DNA of 64,000 bases. It comes from Nepenthes gracilis. Lineage: Eukaryota > Streptophyta > Magnoliopsida > Caryophyllales > Nepenthaceae. The notes under the pieces are model-generated. The model searched no databases and was not told where the DNA came from. It worked only from the letters and a program-made list of their open reading frames with translations. Position 1 is the first letter of the stretch, and every line of letters starts with the position of its first letter. The stretch spans positions 14,678,021 to 14,742,020 of the forward strand of contig BSYO01000014.1 in the NCBI GenBank assembly GCA_033239525.1. The letters run 5' to 3'. A program made the translations under genes and the position numbers. This document shows, one piece after another, positions 12,041 to 24,210 of the stretch.

Positions 12041-13400
12041 TTGGCACCATTGTGGGAATGATAATAATCAAGTCACTTAATCCAAAAGAGAGAACATGGT
12101 CAACCTCAGAATCTAAACAAGTGTACCACCTAAGGACATGATTTCATATGGCAACGACCCGACCTAGGGTAGCCATAAAAATGATCACCCGACCACCAAT
12201 ATAAATGATCACCCGACCACCAATATAAATGGGAAAATACTAGTGGCCCAAGTTAACACAATATCCAAGATTCTCAAGACCATTTGAAACCGATTGGAAG
12301 GACATCCACTGAGGGTTCCATCCTCCAACTTTCAAGCTTCTGCATCTAAAAAGGAGGAATTGATGGAAAAAGTAACTCACCAATGAGGTGATTCCATGAC
12401 CTAATGACCACGAAGCCTAGGAGACCTTGGGAGGCAGGGGCTAATTTCTATTAGAAGGCTAATTAAATTCAGAGCATGGGATAAAAGCCTAGAATGGCAA
12501 CACCCACACTGTTTATGAGATGTTGAAAAACCTTCAACTCATGACAAGGCTTCATGCAGCACTCTTTTGAGAAAAATCCATAATTGACAGGTCTAACACA
12601 TTTTATCAAACCATCCGGAGATAAGAGCATTTTTAATGCAAAGAGGGTTGCATTTGCCTCCTAGGTAGAAGAGAGGATCAAAAAGATTGAGCAGCGGTTG
12701 TTTAGAGGAAGCATGAATAGATATTCAGCTGATCTAGGCATATCACTATTCACAAGAAAAATCAGGATGCATCGACTTCCTCATAAGTTCAAAATATTGA
12801 CCTTAGAACCCCTTTGAACGACACTCAATACATATTCAGAATGAAAATTTTTTAAAATAGCTCAAATCACTTAAGAACCCAAAAGGAAGAGACCAATCCA
12901 AATACTGTTTCTACTATCAATCTCCAAGATATAGTACTAAGAATTGTCAGATTTTGTAAAAAGATATTGAGACTCCCATCCAAAAAGAGTATCTCAATAA
13001 GTTTTTGAAAGACTCAAAATAAGCCTCCGAAATTGCCAATAATAATGAATCCAAAAAGGGTATCTTAAAAACCCAAAAGGAGGAGGCTAATCTAAGTACT
13101 ATTTTTATCATTAATCTCCAAGACTTAGTATTGAGAATTTCTAGATTATGTGGAAAGATATTAAGACCCCATCCAAAAATGGTATCTCAATAAGTTCTTG
13201 AGAGACCCAAAATAAGCCTTCGGGAGTGCTAATAACGATGACCTCTGGCATTAAAAGTAACCACACAATTAGGGGCGGCCAGAGTGGTAAACATGATATC
13301 AACAAAACCACATAGAAATAAAGTTTTGGATTACCCTAAGAAGACTTCCAACAGCAAGAAGTAGTGGATAGGAGTAAAGAATAAGGTCATTAGTTTTAGT
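12041..13400 (+). pseudogene. Element 1 leader and gag remnant, with internal tandem duplications
   Basis: This follows the 5' LTR and holds a degenerate gag. Recognisable is the zinc-finger region typical of Tat/Athila gag, reading YCFYYQSPRYSTKNC followed by an ETPIQKEYLNKFLK-like stretch (about 12900-13015). The second half is duplicated: 12877-13070 and 13071-13255 are diverged tandem copies with 194-bp period, which is not a multiple of three and breaks the frame. A 24-bp direct repeat occurs at 12181-12228. There is no open frame of useful length. Confidence 0.65.
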
Positions 13401-13900
13401 AATGATGATATGACTCATATAATAACTCATCATTTTGACTTTCTTATTGTATTCGTGTTTATTTCAGACGGTATTCGAGATTACCAACTGAAACGAGTCT
13501 TTATTAATATTAAAAGTTTAAGAAATTTATTTTATCTTGATACTTACTTTAAAGTCGGGTTAAAAAAGGACCAAATGAGACTAATTTAGAGACCCTTACA
13601 TGGGTTAGACAACAAAATCGTGCCGATCCAAGAAACTATCCAATGGGAAATTACATTAAGAACGTACCCAAATATAACATCTCGGATGCTCACGTTCCTA
13701 ATAGTGGACTTACCATTGATTTACAATGCGATATTGAGACAACCTTAGTTGCAGTCATAGTAGTGACATCAGTCCCACATTTAAAGATAAAATTCATGAC
13801 AGCATGTGGAGTAGAGAGGTCTTACGCAACCAAATCACCGAACGAACATGCTACTTATTCCCAAGTCTATCAAGCGGTTCCAAATTAGTTGATTGAAGAA
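13400..13900 (+). pseudogene. Element 1 protease-region remnant
   Basis: Translation in broken frames gives IRDYQLKRVFINIKSLRNLF-like text near 13470-13530, matching the VDYQLKRVFINNGSFNNLIY segment of element 2, then a TLVAVIVVTSVPHLKIKF stretch near 13740-13800 matching the segment that follows the protease in element 2. The central active-site region is too degraded to read. An 81-codon frame (13643-13888) is only a piece of this. Confidence 0.6.
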
Positions 13901-14079
13901 TTCAACCTCCGAGACAAAGTAACTCTACAACAAGGATTGTCGATGAGTCAATTGAATGAATTTTGTCAGATTCTAACGAGCCTGAGAAATGCATATAGAT
14001 CAGGGGCTCCATGCTGGGACAACTATGCAAACAGCTGATGACTTTTTTTTGGCAAAACTCAAACGTTTGCATAGATATC

Positions 14080-14860
14080 AACGGATATGCTAAAAATTCT
14101 GACCAAAATGATGGCCCACAGGCTGAGTCTTGATCTTAGGTATAAACTGGTCAAGTAAAAGTGGATGAATCACTCCATTGAAAAACTGATTGCCATGAGA
14201 GAAAAAGTCAAAAAGCTTCTCGACGCAAGCTTCATAAGAAAAATTTAATACCCGAAGTGATTATCGAATGTAGTGCTCATCAAAAAAAGTAACAAAACAT
14301 AGTGGATGTGTGTGAATTTTACAAATGTGAATAAGGCATGTCCAAAAGATAATTTTTCATTACTAGGAATCAATCTGCTAGTAGACTAGACATTTGGGTA
14401 TGAACTGTTAAATTTTATGGATGCATATTTAGAGTAAACCAGATTCGAATGAGTCCCGAAGATAAAGAGCTCACTTTCTTTATGACCGATTAAGGAAAAT
14501 ACTGTTATAAAGTCATATCTTTCAATTTAAAAAATGTAAGAGTGATGTATCAGAGGTTAGTCAATAAGATATTCGAGGTACAAATTGGAAAGAATATAGA
14601 GGTATATGTAGACGACATACTAGTCAAAAGTATAATAGCCAATGAGCATATTTGTGAAGTAGGAGAAGATTTCGAGGTGCTCTAAGGGCATTGAATGAAA
14701 TTAAATCCAATGAAGTATGTGTTCGGAGTAATCTCAGAAAAGTTCCCTAGGTTTATTGTGTCTCACCTGGGAATTAAAGCAAAACCCAACAAAATAAAAG
14801 TAATCATGAATATGGATCCATCTTGAATAGTGAAGGAAGTCCATGGGTTAACCAAAAGAC
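14080..14860 (+). pseudogene. Element 1 reverse transcriptase remnant
   Basis: Shifted frames give HRLSLDLRYKLVK, SIEKLIAMREKVKKLLDA, VVLIKKSNKT, VNFTNVNKACPKDNF and finally IEVYVDDILVKS (about 14603-14638), which contains the catalytic YVDD box. This is the standard order for Ty3/gypsy RT. Stops and at least two frameshifts, one just after MDAY (about 14430), make it inactive. Confidence 0.85.
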
Positions 14861-14869
14861 TCGAAAAAT

Positions 14870-15720
14870 TTTCTTGATTCCTGATGAAGTTTGCAGAGAA
14901 ATATCTTCCCTTCTTCAAAGTATTGAGAGGAATTAAGAAAAACGGATTCCAATGGATGGAGGAATGCTAGTTAGCCTTCCAAGAGTTAAAGGAATACCTC
15001 GCTAACCCTCCTCTCTTGTCTTCTCCAAAAACATTTGAGGAGTTATACCTCAATCTGACCATATCTGACATGGTATACGAACTCGATCCTGATCAAGCAT
15101 GAGTCTGAGGTATAATGATTGGTCTACTACATCGGCAAAATTTTGACAGATATCGATACTCATAACTCGTAAGTTGAAGGGATAGTTCTAGCGTTGGTCC
15201 AATCCACCAAAAAGTTTCAACCATACTTCAAAGCTCATAAGATTGTTGTCCTAACTAATCAACCAATTAAGAGGATCTTGTAAAACCCAAAGTGTCTAGA
15301 CAATTGATAAAATGGGTTGTGAAACTGTGCAAGTTTGACATAGAATTTTGACCGTGGTTAACCATAAAAGGGCAAGCCCTCATGGACTTCATAATTAAAA
15401 CGGAGACTTCGATTTCAAGTGACCTTGAGAAGCATGAAGATTTCTGTCAACAAGAAGAGGCTTTGGTTTGGATCTTGCGCATTGATGGATCATCATCCCA
15501 ATTAGGGAATGGAGCAGGCGTGGTCCTAAGAACTTTGGATGGGTCAGAGATAAAAATTTAATGACACTCAAATTTTCAGCCACTAATAATGTCATTGAGT
15601 ACCAAACTTTATTGGTCAAGCTCAAATTTACAAAAAATACTCAGCCAGCAGTTTGATCATTCGCGGTGATTTAGAGCTGATCATCAACTAAGTTATAGAA
15701 AATATCAAGGCGTCAAGTCC
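14870..15720 (+). pseudogene. Element 1 RNase H plus second archaeal-type RNase H remnant
   Basis: KFAEKYLPFFKVLRGIKKNG and LAFQELKEYLANPPLLSSP (14890-15030) form the RT connection/RNase H region. Further on, LIKWVVKLCKFDIEF and IKGQALMDFI (15300-15395) lead to WILRIDGSSSQLGNGAGVVL (15471-15530), the start of the extra RNase H domain found in Tat elements. All parts are interrupted by stops. Confidence 0.75.
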
Positions 15721-15899
15721 ATTGTTTGTAAAATATCTTGTTAGGGTGAAGGGTTTGATTGAGTCATTTAACAATGTGGATATTCACCACATCCTGAGAG
15801 AAGACAATTGGAAGACAAATTAGCTAGTGAACGTGGCAGCAACTGGAAACCCCGAGCAAGATGCTATAGAGATGATGAAAATCCTCACAATCCTGAATG

Positions 15900-17190
15900 T
15901 TGAAGTGCTAGAAGAAGAGACATTTTAGATCTCAAACGGTGATACTTGGATGACTCCATACAGAAGGTACTTAAAAGAAGGCCTTGTATTAGAAAATTCA
16001 GAAGGCATCAAGCGTATAAAAAGGATAGTAGGTTGGTACACCCTCATGAATAAAAATCTGCACCAAAGAAGACATTTTATTCCTTATATGCAGTGTTTGA
16101 CACCAATAGAAACTAACTACGTGCTAAGTGAAGTTCATCTTAAAACTTACGGGTCGCACATAATGGGCAAGAATTTGGTGTTCACAGTCATGTAGTAGGG
16201 TAAAAATTGGTCCACAATGAAGAGAGACTCTATTGAGTTTATAAAGAAATACAAAAATTGTTAGATTCATGACAATGTTCTTGATTAGTTGCACACAAAA
16301 CTCCAAGCCCTACAGTCGTTTTGACCATTTGCTCAATGGGAGCTCAACATATTAAGCCCGTTATCTATTGCAACAGGATAGAGAAAGTTCATCATAACTG
16401 CCATAAACTACTTCACAAAATGAGTGGAGGCCTCCCCACTAGTAAGGATAACCAAGCAAAATGTGACTAAATTCATTCAGCAAAGTGTCATTCATAGGTT
16501 AGGGATTTCCAATATCATAATGACCAACAATGGAACCTAATTCACTGGTAAGAGATTCACCAAGTATTATACAAGTTTGAAAATCAAGTTGGTTCATACT
16601 TCTATTATCTATACGTGCAGACGAATGACTAAGTGGAAGTGATAAACTAAACATTATTGTACGGGTTTAAGAACGAAGCTAGAAAACACAAGGGGCTCCT
16701 AGGTGCACAAGCTGCCCTCTGTGTTAAGATCCTACCATCTACTCCTAGAGAACTAACACGAGTGATGCCGTTCAACATGTATTTTTGGATAGAGGTGGTC
16801 ATTTTTATAGAAATCGGGCTACCTATCCTTCGAGTTGAAAATTTTAACCCATAAAAACTCCCAACTTTTAAGAGAGCACCTTAACTTGCTCAAGGAAGCT
16901 TGAGATGTGGCAAGACTACGAACAATGGTTTAATAGCAGCAAATCGCTCAATACTATAATAGAAAGGTTAAAACTCATCAATTCAAGATGGAAGACCAAG
17001 TTTTGAGGAGTATAGAGACACTAGATAAGTTTGTCAATAGAAATATGTTATCTCCTAATTAGGAGAGACCATTCCTAGTTTCAATAATTCTCCAAAACGG
17101 TGCATATAAATTACATACTCATAATGAAAAATTGGTCCCAATGATATGGGACGCCATTTGTATCAAAAAATACCATCAGTGAAACTCCAG
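15900..17190 (+). pseudogene. Element 1 integrase remnant
   Basis: MTPYRRYLKEGLV and YVLSEVHLKTYGSHIMGKNL (15950-16170) match the start of Tat integrases up to the HHCC zinc finger. Catalytic-core pieces follow (YFTK-like at about 16410, RLGISNIIMTNNGT-like at about 16495). C-terminal pieces resembling YNRKVKTHQFKMEDQVL and SPN-ERPFLVSIIL lie at about 16950-17090. Frameshifts and stops are frequent. Confidence 0.8.
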
Positions 17191-18207
17191 CGGAACAGAG
17201 GCAAGAATTGTGCATCATATATGGAATGCTTGTTTATTCATACACATTTGTTGTGTTAATTGTCCATTTGTGTGCTTGCGTGTCATTGCATAAACACAAA
17301 CGATGAATGCAAGCGATCTAGATTGACCCTAAGTCAAGTGAAACTCTCACCTGTTGAATCAATTTGCTAAAAGTACGGTCAAAATCTCTACTAAAACAAC
17401 TAAATGGCCCAAATAAGGTCGAACGTAAACAATCACATAAAGATTCGGGGGCTTGCAAACAAAAGTCTAATGCTCTCTAAAGCAATAAAAATCAAAGAAA
17501 ATTTAGAGGGCTTTATCAACTTGTGTGCTACAACGTCCTCCTATAAGAAAGAGCACTATCATTAAAAAATGGTCAACGAATTAGGACACAACACATGGGA
17601 GCAGCGAGTCTTCTCAAAGGAACGAGCACCATTAGTCAAATATGATCGACGGACTAGCATATGACAAAACCCGACAATAATGGCAACAATGCTTTGTCAG
17701 TAAGCAAGGATCATTCCTAGCTAGAGTGCTACAATGTCCTCCCACAAGACTAATGGCTATCAAATAAATACGGTCAACGAATTAAGGTCCGATCATACTA
17801 GGTAACAATGACAATCATGCCTAGTCGGCAAATAAAGAACGTGTTGGACAAAAAGTTCAGCATGTAAAAAGAAATCAGTGATAAGGGTCAAAATGATCTA
17901 ACTGATTTATTAATAAATTAATATTTACAACCGGGAGACTCAAAGCATCCAAGAGAAATGTTACAATTGTGCTGCCATCTACCTACGCTCAAACGTCTCA
18001 ATTATCATAAGACTAAGAGCCCCCAGAGATCGTGGCAATGGTTTTTCATCTAGTTTCGAGAAATCCTTAATATTTGAACAGCAAGAAGCTCCAAAATTTC
18101 TTGATTTAAGGTAGCGTAGAGGAAAGTTAAGAACAACTAATGACACGATTTGCTTGCATCGATAGAATCCTCCTAGAACCTACCTTCCAGAGTAGATCCA
18201 TCCTCTT

Positions 18208-19973
18208 TTAAACGGAGGTGATCCTTAGTTCTCCTTCGAGTTGAGAACACTTATCTTGAAGATCAGTGAATTGATGCTCAACCTCTTGGAACTTGTTCTC
18301 AAGGGAGGCAATCCGATCCATAGCCAAGGATTTTTTATTTGATAGCTTTTGGAATCTCACCAACCACTCATATAACTCTCTATCTATAAAAGCGGCCAAA
18401 TCTTGACTCTGCTTGGCTTTGACAATGGCAACATTAACTCGGATCTCCATTTCCTCAAATGCAACAGGATTGACAAACGTTTGAGACAGACAAAAAATCT
18501 CAACATCTCATTAAAACAACCCATCTACAATCAAAGGAACTAACTCCTATTACTGTCAAACAAAGCAAAACGGTCTCACAACTAATGATGACAAAAGGAA
18601 TAATCAAAATATAAAGGGCTCCACAAACAATACCTCAACGGGGAAAGGTATCTCTTGAAAAGATGAATCGGGAGAAGCACCGAACTCAGAGACTGGTGGA
18701 GCCCTTCGCATAAAAGAGGCAGAGCAAGATGTTGAAGAGGGACTTCAAACCCAAGGGAAGGAAAAAGTACTCGAGTCCTCCAGTTGTTCAGGTGTCGGAA
18801 CGTTAGCATGAGGAATCTCCTCTATTTCCGCAGCCTCTGGATTATTATCAAAAAATTACTCTGCCGCCCGATCATTATTAATGGATTTCGTAACGAAAGT
18901 AGCAGGAGATGTGAAAATAGGCTTATCGGACAACAAATCAACCAAAACTTAAACCCAGTACTCAACCATAAATGGATTGTTGATCGATTCATTCAATCCA
19001 CTGGCGATGGAGTCATTTGTTCTTAAAACAGTGGGTAATGAAGCCTCACTACCCACAATGAGATTGGGCACCTCTTCAAAAACTGGGCAATCTGATGAAG
19101 AATAAACAGAGGCTAGCCTCCAAGATGACTTACTGATTTGCAACATGGTCAACTCATCATAGGCCTTGTCAATGACCCTATCATAGTTGCTCGAGGAAGA
19201 TGGGAGGGGATTTACCCTGTCGGTCGTCCTTTTAGGAGAATTTTGGAAGAAAAGCTCTCTCGGTCTTCTCTTGGGCTAACAAAAAGGCATGAAGGTTACA
19301 GCTTCCCCTTCTATTCTCGCTTCTCATCCAATATCAGTGAGCACCTGTCGGGTTAAAAAGTTATTTGTCCTCCAAAGTGAGATAGCATTCTCCTCAAAAG
19401 CTTCATCAATGGTTGAGCCATGCGAGACTCATTCCCTATGACATCTCCAAAGTAAGCAAGATTTAGCCTAACCCATTTGTTGGAGAGAGTCCAATCGAAA
19501 GGAAACATAATATAAAAACATCGTTCCTTCCAACCCTTTATTGAATCTGGATTACCCCCACTTATTTTATACTTCTTATGGGGAGTAAATGAAGTTCAGT
19601 CACACTCTTGGTTGAACCAAAAAATAACTTTGACAATCAGGGCATCCAGGAGAAGCTTCCAATGACAAGGGAAGATATACAAAGAAATCAAACATCTAAT
19701 AGTATTGGGATAGAGGCGTGCAATAAAAATTTAAAAAACCTCTAGAATCTCATACAACTTCTTCGCAAAGGGAATGCGAAGCCCTTCTTTCAGGTGGGCG
19801 TCGTAGAAGGTAATGAAACCAAGCCGAGGAGAGTAGGCTCTTTCATCAGATAAAGGCACCTGGTAGGAAACACCAATAGCGGTATTAAACCTATCATAAA
19901 TGTCATCCACATCATCACAAGTGAGGACGAATGGGATTGTAGTGATGCCTGTAAGATTTGCTCGAGAAGCCAT
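18208..19973 (-). pseudogene. Element 1 antisense ORF (Tat-lineage aORF), degenerate
   Basis: On the strand opposite to gag-pol, between integrase and 3' LTR, a reading frame starts MASRANLTGITTIPFVLT (from 19973) and continues with DDVDDIYDRFN, SPRLGFITFYDAHLKEGLRI and PFAKKLYEILEVF. Then, beyond stops, come a LDALIVKVIFWFNQ-like stretch and a coiled-coil-like tail (18450-18208: IASLENKFQEVEHQFTDLQD). Its position and text match element 2's antisense frame and the plant 'putative gypsy-type transposon' family known from Tat elements. Its function is not established. Several in-frame stops break it. Confidence 0.75.
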
Positions 19974-21360
19974 GGAGAATAAGAGAGCAAATTAGGGTTG
20001 AGAAACACAAAAAATGAAGAAGTATAGAAATAAAAGAGTACTAGAATTTAAATAATCAACAATTTGGGCTAGAAATAACATCGTCTAAGGGTACTGAAGA
20101 GGCGCGTTGCCATAATGGCTCAGACACATGCCCACATTGGAGTGTACTGTAGTACATCTATTTTGCTATGCTAGTAATGATGGCCTAATACAACGTCTCC
20201 TAGCACAATAGACTGATAACTGGCGACTCTGCGCCTAAATTTTCATGTTTACAGCACTGCACAGGTTATGATACCCTAACATATAGTTTTTCAAAGCAGC
20301 AGACTGGTGACTGGTGGCCCTAACATTGTTCTAATTAATGTTGATTTAATTAATTTATAGATGAGCAAATAGAGCGTTCAAAGTAAATTATTACACGTTG
20401 AATTGTTAGAAAATTGAGTTGTTAAAGGCCTGAATTATTAAATAGTCAGAAATTAAACAGTAAAAAATAGCATTCAAACATTTCAACTATTCAGAGAATA
20501 TAAGAATATTAGAATTATACAAAAAAAAATATCATTCAAATAGTTATATTTATTGATTCCTTTTATAACGTACAAGCTTATAATAACAAAAGTATAACCC
20601 GGAAGAGAATAAAGAAGACACATAACAGTGACCTGAATAAAAAAATATCCCCTTTTTTCTAAATACTTGGATACGAATTGTATTAGAGAAACCATAAGAA
20701 CAAAGAGAATGAAAAGAAAAATGTTCGCTCAAACCGACAACGTATACCTTAATCACCTCCACGAGGGTCAACGAGATAAGGGCACCACTACAATACGTAG
20801 GCCTGACTTTAGACAAACGTAAAAAGAAAAAAAAACCCTTCCACAAGGAAATAACAACATTTCCATGGGAGGAAACAATTACAAAAATCGTCTGCAAAAA
20901 TTGGAGACCACGCCACAACGAAGAAGGCCTAGTTTTGGCACGGACATAAAAAAGAAAAACTAAAATGGTTTTCCACATAAAAGATGGTAACCAATATAGT
21001 CTTCAAGCATATCCTTGATCTCAAATTCAAAGACTAGAGGAGAGCTCCCATCGACTCTAGCTTGTAGTAGCAAATGCACCATGTTGGCTTAGGATAATCA
21101 CACCACTAGGCAGGACATGGGATGCCTCGTGATGTAAAGTAAAAAGACCTCAGCAATTTATAGTCGAGGAGAGTACTCAATGAGCATTCGATTTCGGGAG
21201 ATTTTGAATCACATTATTAATGACGAAGAATAAAATCCTACCAAATAATATCCAAATTAGCAGAATATCTGGGAAAGGAATGTGCATTGATGGAGTCGTA
21301 GCTGGCATCCAATTGGTGACATGTTGAGAGTTAAAATTCAAACCTCCCAACGTGGGGGGC
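19974..21360. other. Element 1 3' region between antisense ORF and 3' LTR
   Basis: Non-coding, corresponding to the variable 3' untranslated region of Tat elements. It ends in a short polypurine tract (GTGGGGGGC, 21353-21360) directly before the 3' LTR. A 142-codon antisense frame at 20550-20978 has no recognisable family and looks like chance. Confidence 0.6.
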
Positions 21361-22048
21361 TAGTAATGAATATAAGTTGATAAGATGCCCAAATACCTAT
21401 GGCCTAATAGAAGACGCATTAGGGCTCATCAAGCGTCAAAAAGTATGAACCAATAAATACAACCTGAACAGGTAGGTATTAAAGAAACCACTTAAGAAAC
21501 ATGACCTATTATTGAATTGAGGCGGCTGTTACACATGTAAGTAACGACCTTCATCTGAAGTGACATATGCCCACGCATTGATCCCAAACACCTGTCAACC
21601 AAACAGTACCTCTTATTAGAAGTAAAGCCTCACCCCCAAAGAAGAAGAGGGAAGGTCAACAACAAAACAAAAAAGACATACTGCTAGACGAGTGTGTAAA
21701 CACAAAATACGCTCTATCAGATGAGTGTATGAATACCAAAGCCATTCTACCAAACGATTGCATAAAAATAAGCCCAACCCTCCAAACAAATACTCATCTA
21801 CATCTTCTATAAATTCTAGTATCTGTTTTCTTACATCTTTCTCATCCGAATCAAAAGTTTATTGAATTGAGTATCATAGATACAATGGGGAACAAGTCCC
21901 GTATACATCTTACCTTTTGTGTTTTCTGTTATAGTGTATAAAATTTAAATTTAAAATTATGAAAATTGGACTTGTTATTATTCGTGCATCCAGGTATGCC
22001 AAAGCAGCTCTCTAATTGTATATTAATTCGGATCTTCAAGATGCATCA
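21361..22048 (+). repeat. 3' LTR of element 1
   Basis: Starts TAGTAATGAATATAAG after the polypurine tract (the usual Tat start TGTAATGGATATAAC, mutated). Aligns with the 5' LTR from GATAAGATGCCC (21379) through the CATCCAGGTATG region (about 22000) to GATGCATCA (22048). Visible substitutions and small indels against the 5' copy show great age. Confidence 0.75.
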
Positions 22049-22738
22049 ATATAGTGTGTGAAAGAATTTTAAAGAAAAGTATATGACCATTTTAAAATTA
22101 TTAAGAAAAAGTTAATCGGGTTTCTACATCAACTAATCTATTTTTATTTTAAATAATATTTTTAAAAAAAAAAGTTTAACAATTGATTTTTTTTATTAAA
22201 AAGAAGTAATTTACAAAAGTACCCCTTGCAGTGGCCAGAGCGCTGGCTAATGTTTAGGCGTCCAATAAAAAAGCGTTGGTGCTCATAAGTGGGATGTGGG
22301 CTTTTTATTGCCTGCAGGTTCCCCTGGCAATTTTAGTCATTTTCATACTTTTTCTCTTTTAATATTTATTTATTTATTTATTAAAAAAGCCCTTTTCTTT
22401 AATTGGGCCTTGACATGGGCCCCCATCCATCACCTCTTTTCACGTCACGGTGTTATTTTAGTAATCATCAAGAACACAGTTGTAGTGGGAGCACCTTTTC
22501 ATGGCGTCGACATCTTCTTCCCCCTTAACTTGCCCCACTTTAAACTAAATCTATTAAATTAATAATAATAATAATAATAATACAACTATATTTTGTAGTT
22601 TATTTGAAAGAAAAACATTTTTTTAAAAAACACTTTTGAAACATTAATAAATTACTCTTACTTGAAAAGAGAAATAAAAAGACTTTAGCAAGATAAAAGC
22701 AAGAGGAGAGAAAAAAATAAAATAAAATAAAACATTGC

Positions 22739-22772
<34 letters not shown>

Positions 22773-22774
22773 TT
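22049..22774. other. Intergenic spacer with (AAT)n and (TTA)n microsatellites
   Basis: AAT repeat at about 22557-22582 and TTA repeat at 22739-22771, the latter leading straight into a 12-base G run (22775-22786). No gene is seen; the short frame at 22296-22562 has no resemblance to known families. Confidence 0.5.
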
Positions 22775-22786
22775 GGGGGGGGGGGG

Positions 22787-23012
22787 ATTGAGGGAACGTC
22801 CTTCTCCTCTATGGAAGGACCGTTCTTCTCCTCATTTGAACCGTCGGATGTAAAATTCGACGGTCACGTGTTTTGGATGATTAAATTTAAAATCGAACGG
22901 TCCACGTTATATTATCCATTCAAAATGTGTGGACCGTCAAATTTTACATCCGACGGTTCAAATGAGAAGAATGACGGTCCTTCTCCATATGGGAGAAAGA
23001 CGCCCCCCGGAT
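22787..23012. mobile_element. Foldback MITE with about 80-bp terminal inverted repeats
   Basis: The left arm (about 22790-22866) and right arm (about 22930-23010) are reverse complements with few mismatches. ATTTGAACCGTCGGATGTAA at 22834-22853 is answered by TTACATCCGACGGTTCAAAT at 22944-22963, and AAGGACCGT by ACGGTCCTT. The short middle (22867-22929) is itself partly palindromic. It has no coding capacity. The form is that of a MITE excised and copied by a host DNA transposase; superfamily undetermined because flanking target-site copies are obscured by the G run and a CCCCCCGG end. Confidence 0.8.
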
Positions 23013-23020
23013 CAGGGGGT

Positions 23021-24210
23021 TAAGGAACACTTTTATTCGAGTCATAATTAAAGATTTTGTAATAAATTATAAAGATTTTGTAGGGCATTTAGGTTTTAGA
23101 TTCAAGTCATAATTAAAAAAATGTTATCAATTATTTATTTTTATCTATTTTAATGATGTTTTTTTTTATAAATCAAGGCAAAATTGAATCATTCCTAGAG
23201 TTACTATGAAAAAGAAAATTATATATATTTTTATTATTATAATTTTATAAATTGGATTAGCCAATCTTTATCTAGCCATTTTGGGGTTAAGAAAACTTCA
23301 ACGCAAATTTCACTTTTATAAGAACAGTGGATTCTGATGTATACTGTCGGAGATTTTTTTTTAATTTTCACATATAAGATTAAGAGGCCATTGGCTGTTT
23401 AAAATCTTTTCTAAATATCATCATCTTTTAGATAGATTTTTCTCATTACTTTATCTTTATCTTTATCTTCTGCCTAATTTTTAAATTTTTATTTTTTATT
23501 TTTGTTCATGTGAATAATAACGACTGACCGAGTTATATATTGTGACTTTTGTCCATTTAATAGACATATGTATTGTGTCATAGAATAAAAGATCTTATAT
23601 CAATTGAGTAAAAATATAATCAATCACTTATAAATATGACTATCTTTTTTATTTGAACGTCTTTTTCTAAGTATAATCACATAGATATTTGGAGTTTTGC
23701 ATTGAAAAATCAGAGCTATAAAAACGGACAATACTTTAAAAAGAATGTAATTATATTTTAAAATTTAATGATGATACTATCTATAAAAATGCCTGTCGAT
23801 GATCCTTAATACTGCCATTATCGCCTCATACTAAGGGCTACAATGGGATGTAAAAAATTTCTATCCATTGAATAATATGATGGCCTTGTGAATATAAATT
23901 GGATCATTTTTTCTGATTTTTAGGCACCTTTTTGGAGAAAAATTATGGAGATTGTAAGGGTTTCATCTTAGTAATATTCTTGGCTGAGTTGGGAATGAAT
24001 ATTCTACAAATTATAAAATATTTTTGAGACATTTAACCCATATTTTTATAATAATGTTATATCATTTAAAATTTTATTTATCGATTTATTTTTGAGTTGG
24101 TATACTAATATATATAAAAAAATAAAACACCAAAGTATCTAAAATATGTCCTATTAAAATCATCCCAATTTGTCTAAAAAGTATTTTCTTAATATCACCC
24201 ATAATTTAAT
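23021..24210. other. AT-rich intergenic spacer
   Basis: No coding, RNA or repeat structure recognised apart from T/A runs. Confidence 0.45.

Larger units (their letters stand above)
11306..22048 (+). mobile_element. Element 1: full-length, heavily mutated Ty3/gypsy LTR retrotransposon, Tat lineage
   Basis: Two related LTRs about 10.03 kb apart bracket remnants, in order, of gag, protease, RT with YVDD, RNase H, a second RNase H, integrase, and a large antisense ORF. Integrase downstream of RT/RNase H places it in Ty3/gypsy. The second (archaeal-type) RNase H and the antisense ORF between integrase and 3' LTR are marks of the Tat/Ogre/Retand lineage. Numerous stop codons and frameshifts occur in every domain, and the LTRs differ visibly, so it is an old insertion. 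Possible ATATA target-site copies flank it at 11301-11305 and 22049-22053, though AT-rich chance matches are easy here. It lies 1 kb downstream of the SHR-like gene in the same orientation. Confidence 0.88.

Noticed and set aside
20550..20978. 142-codon minus-strand frame in element 1
   Set aside because: Hydrophobic low-quality peptide, no counterpart in element 2, inside the variable 3' region of a retrotransposon.
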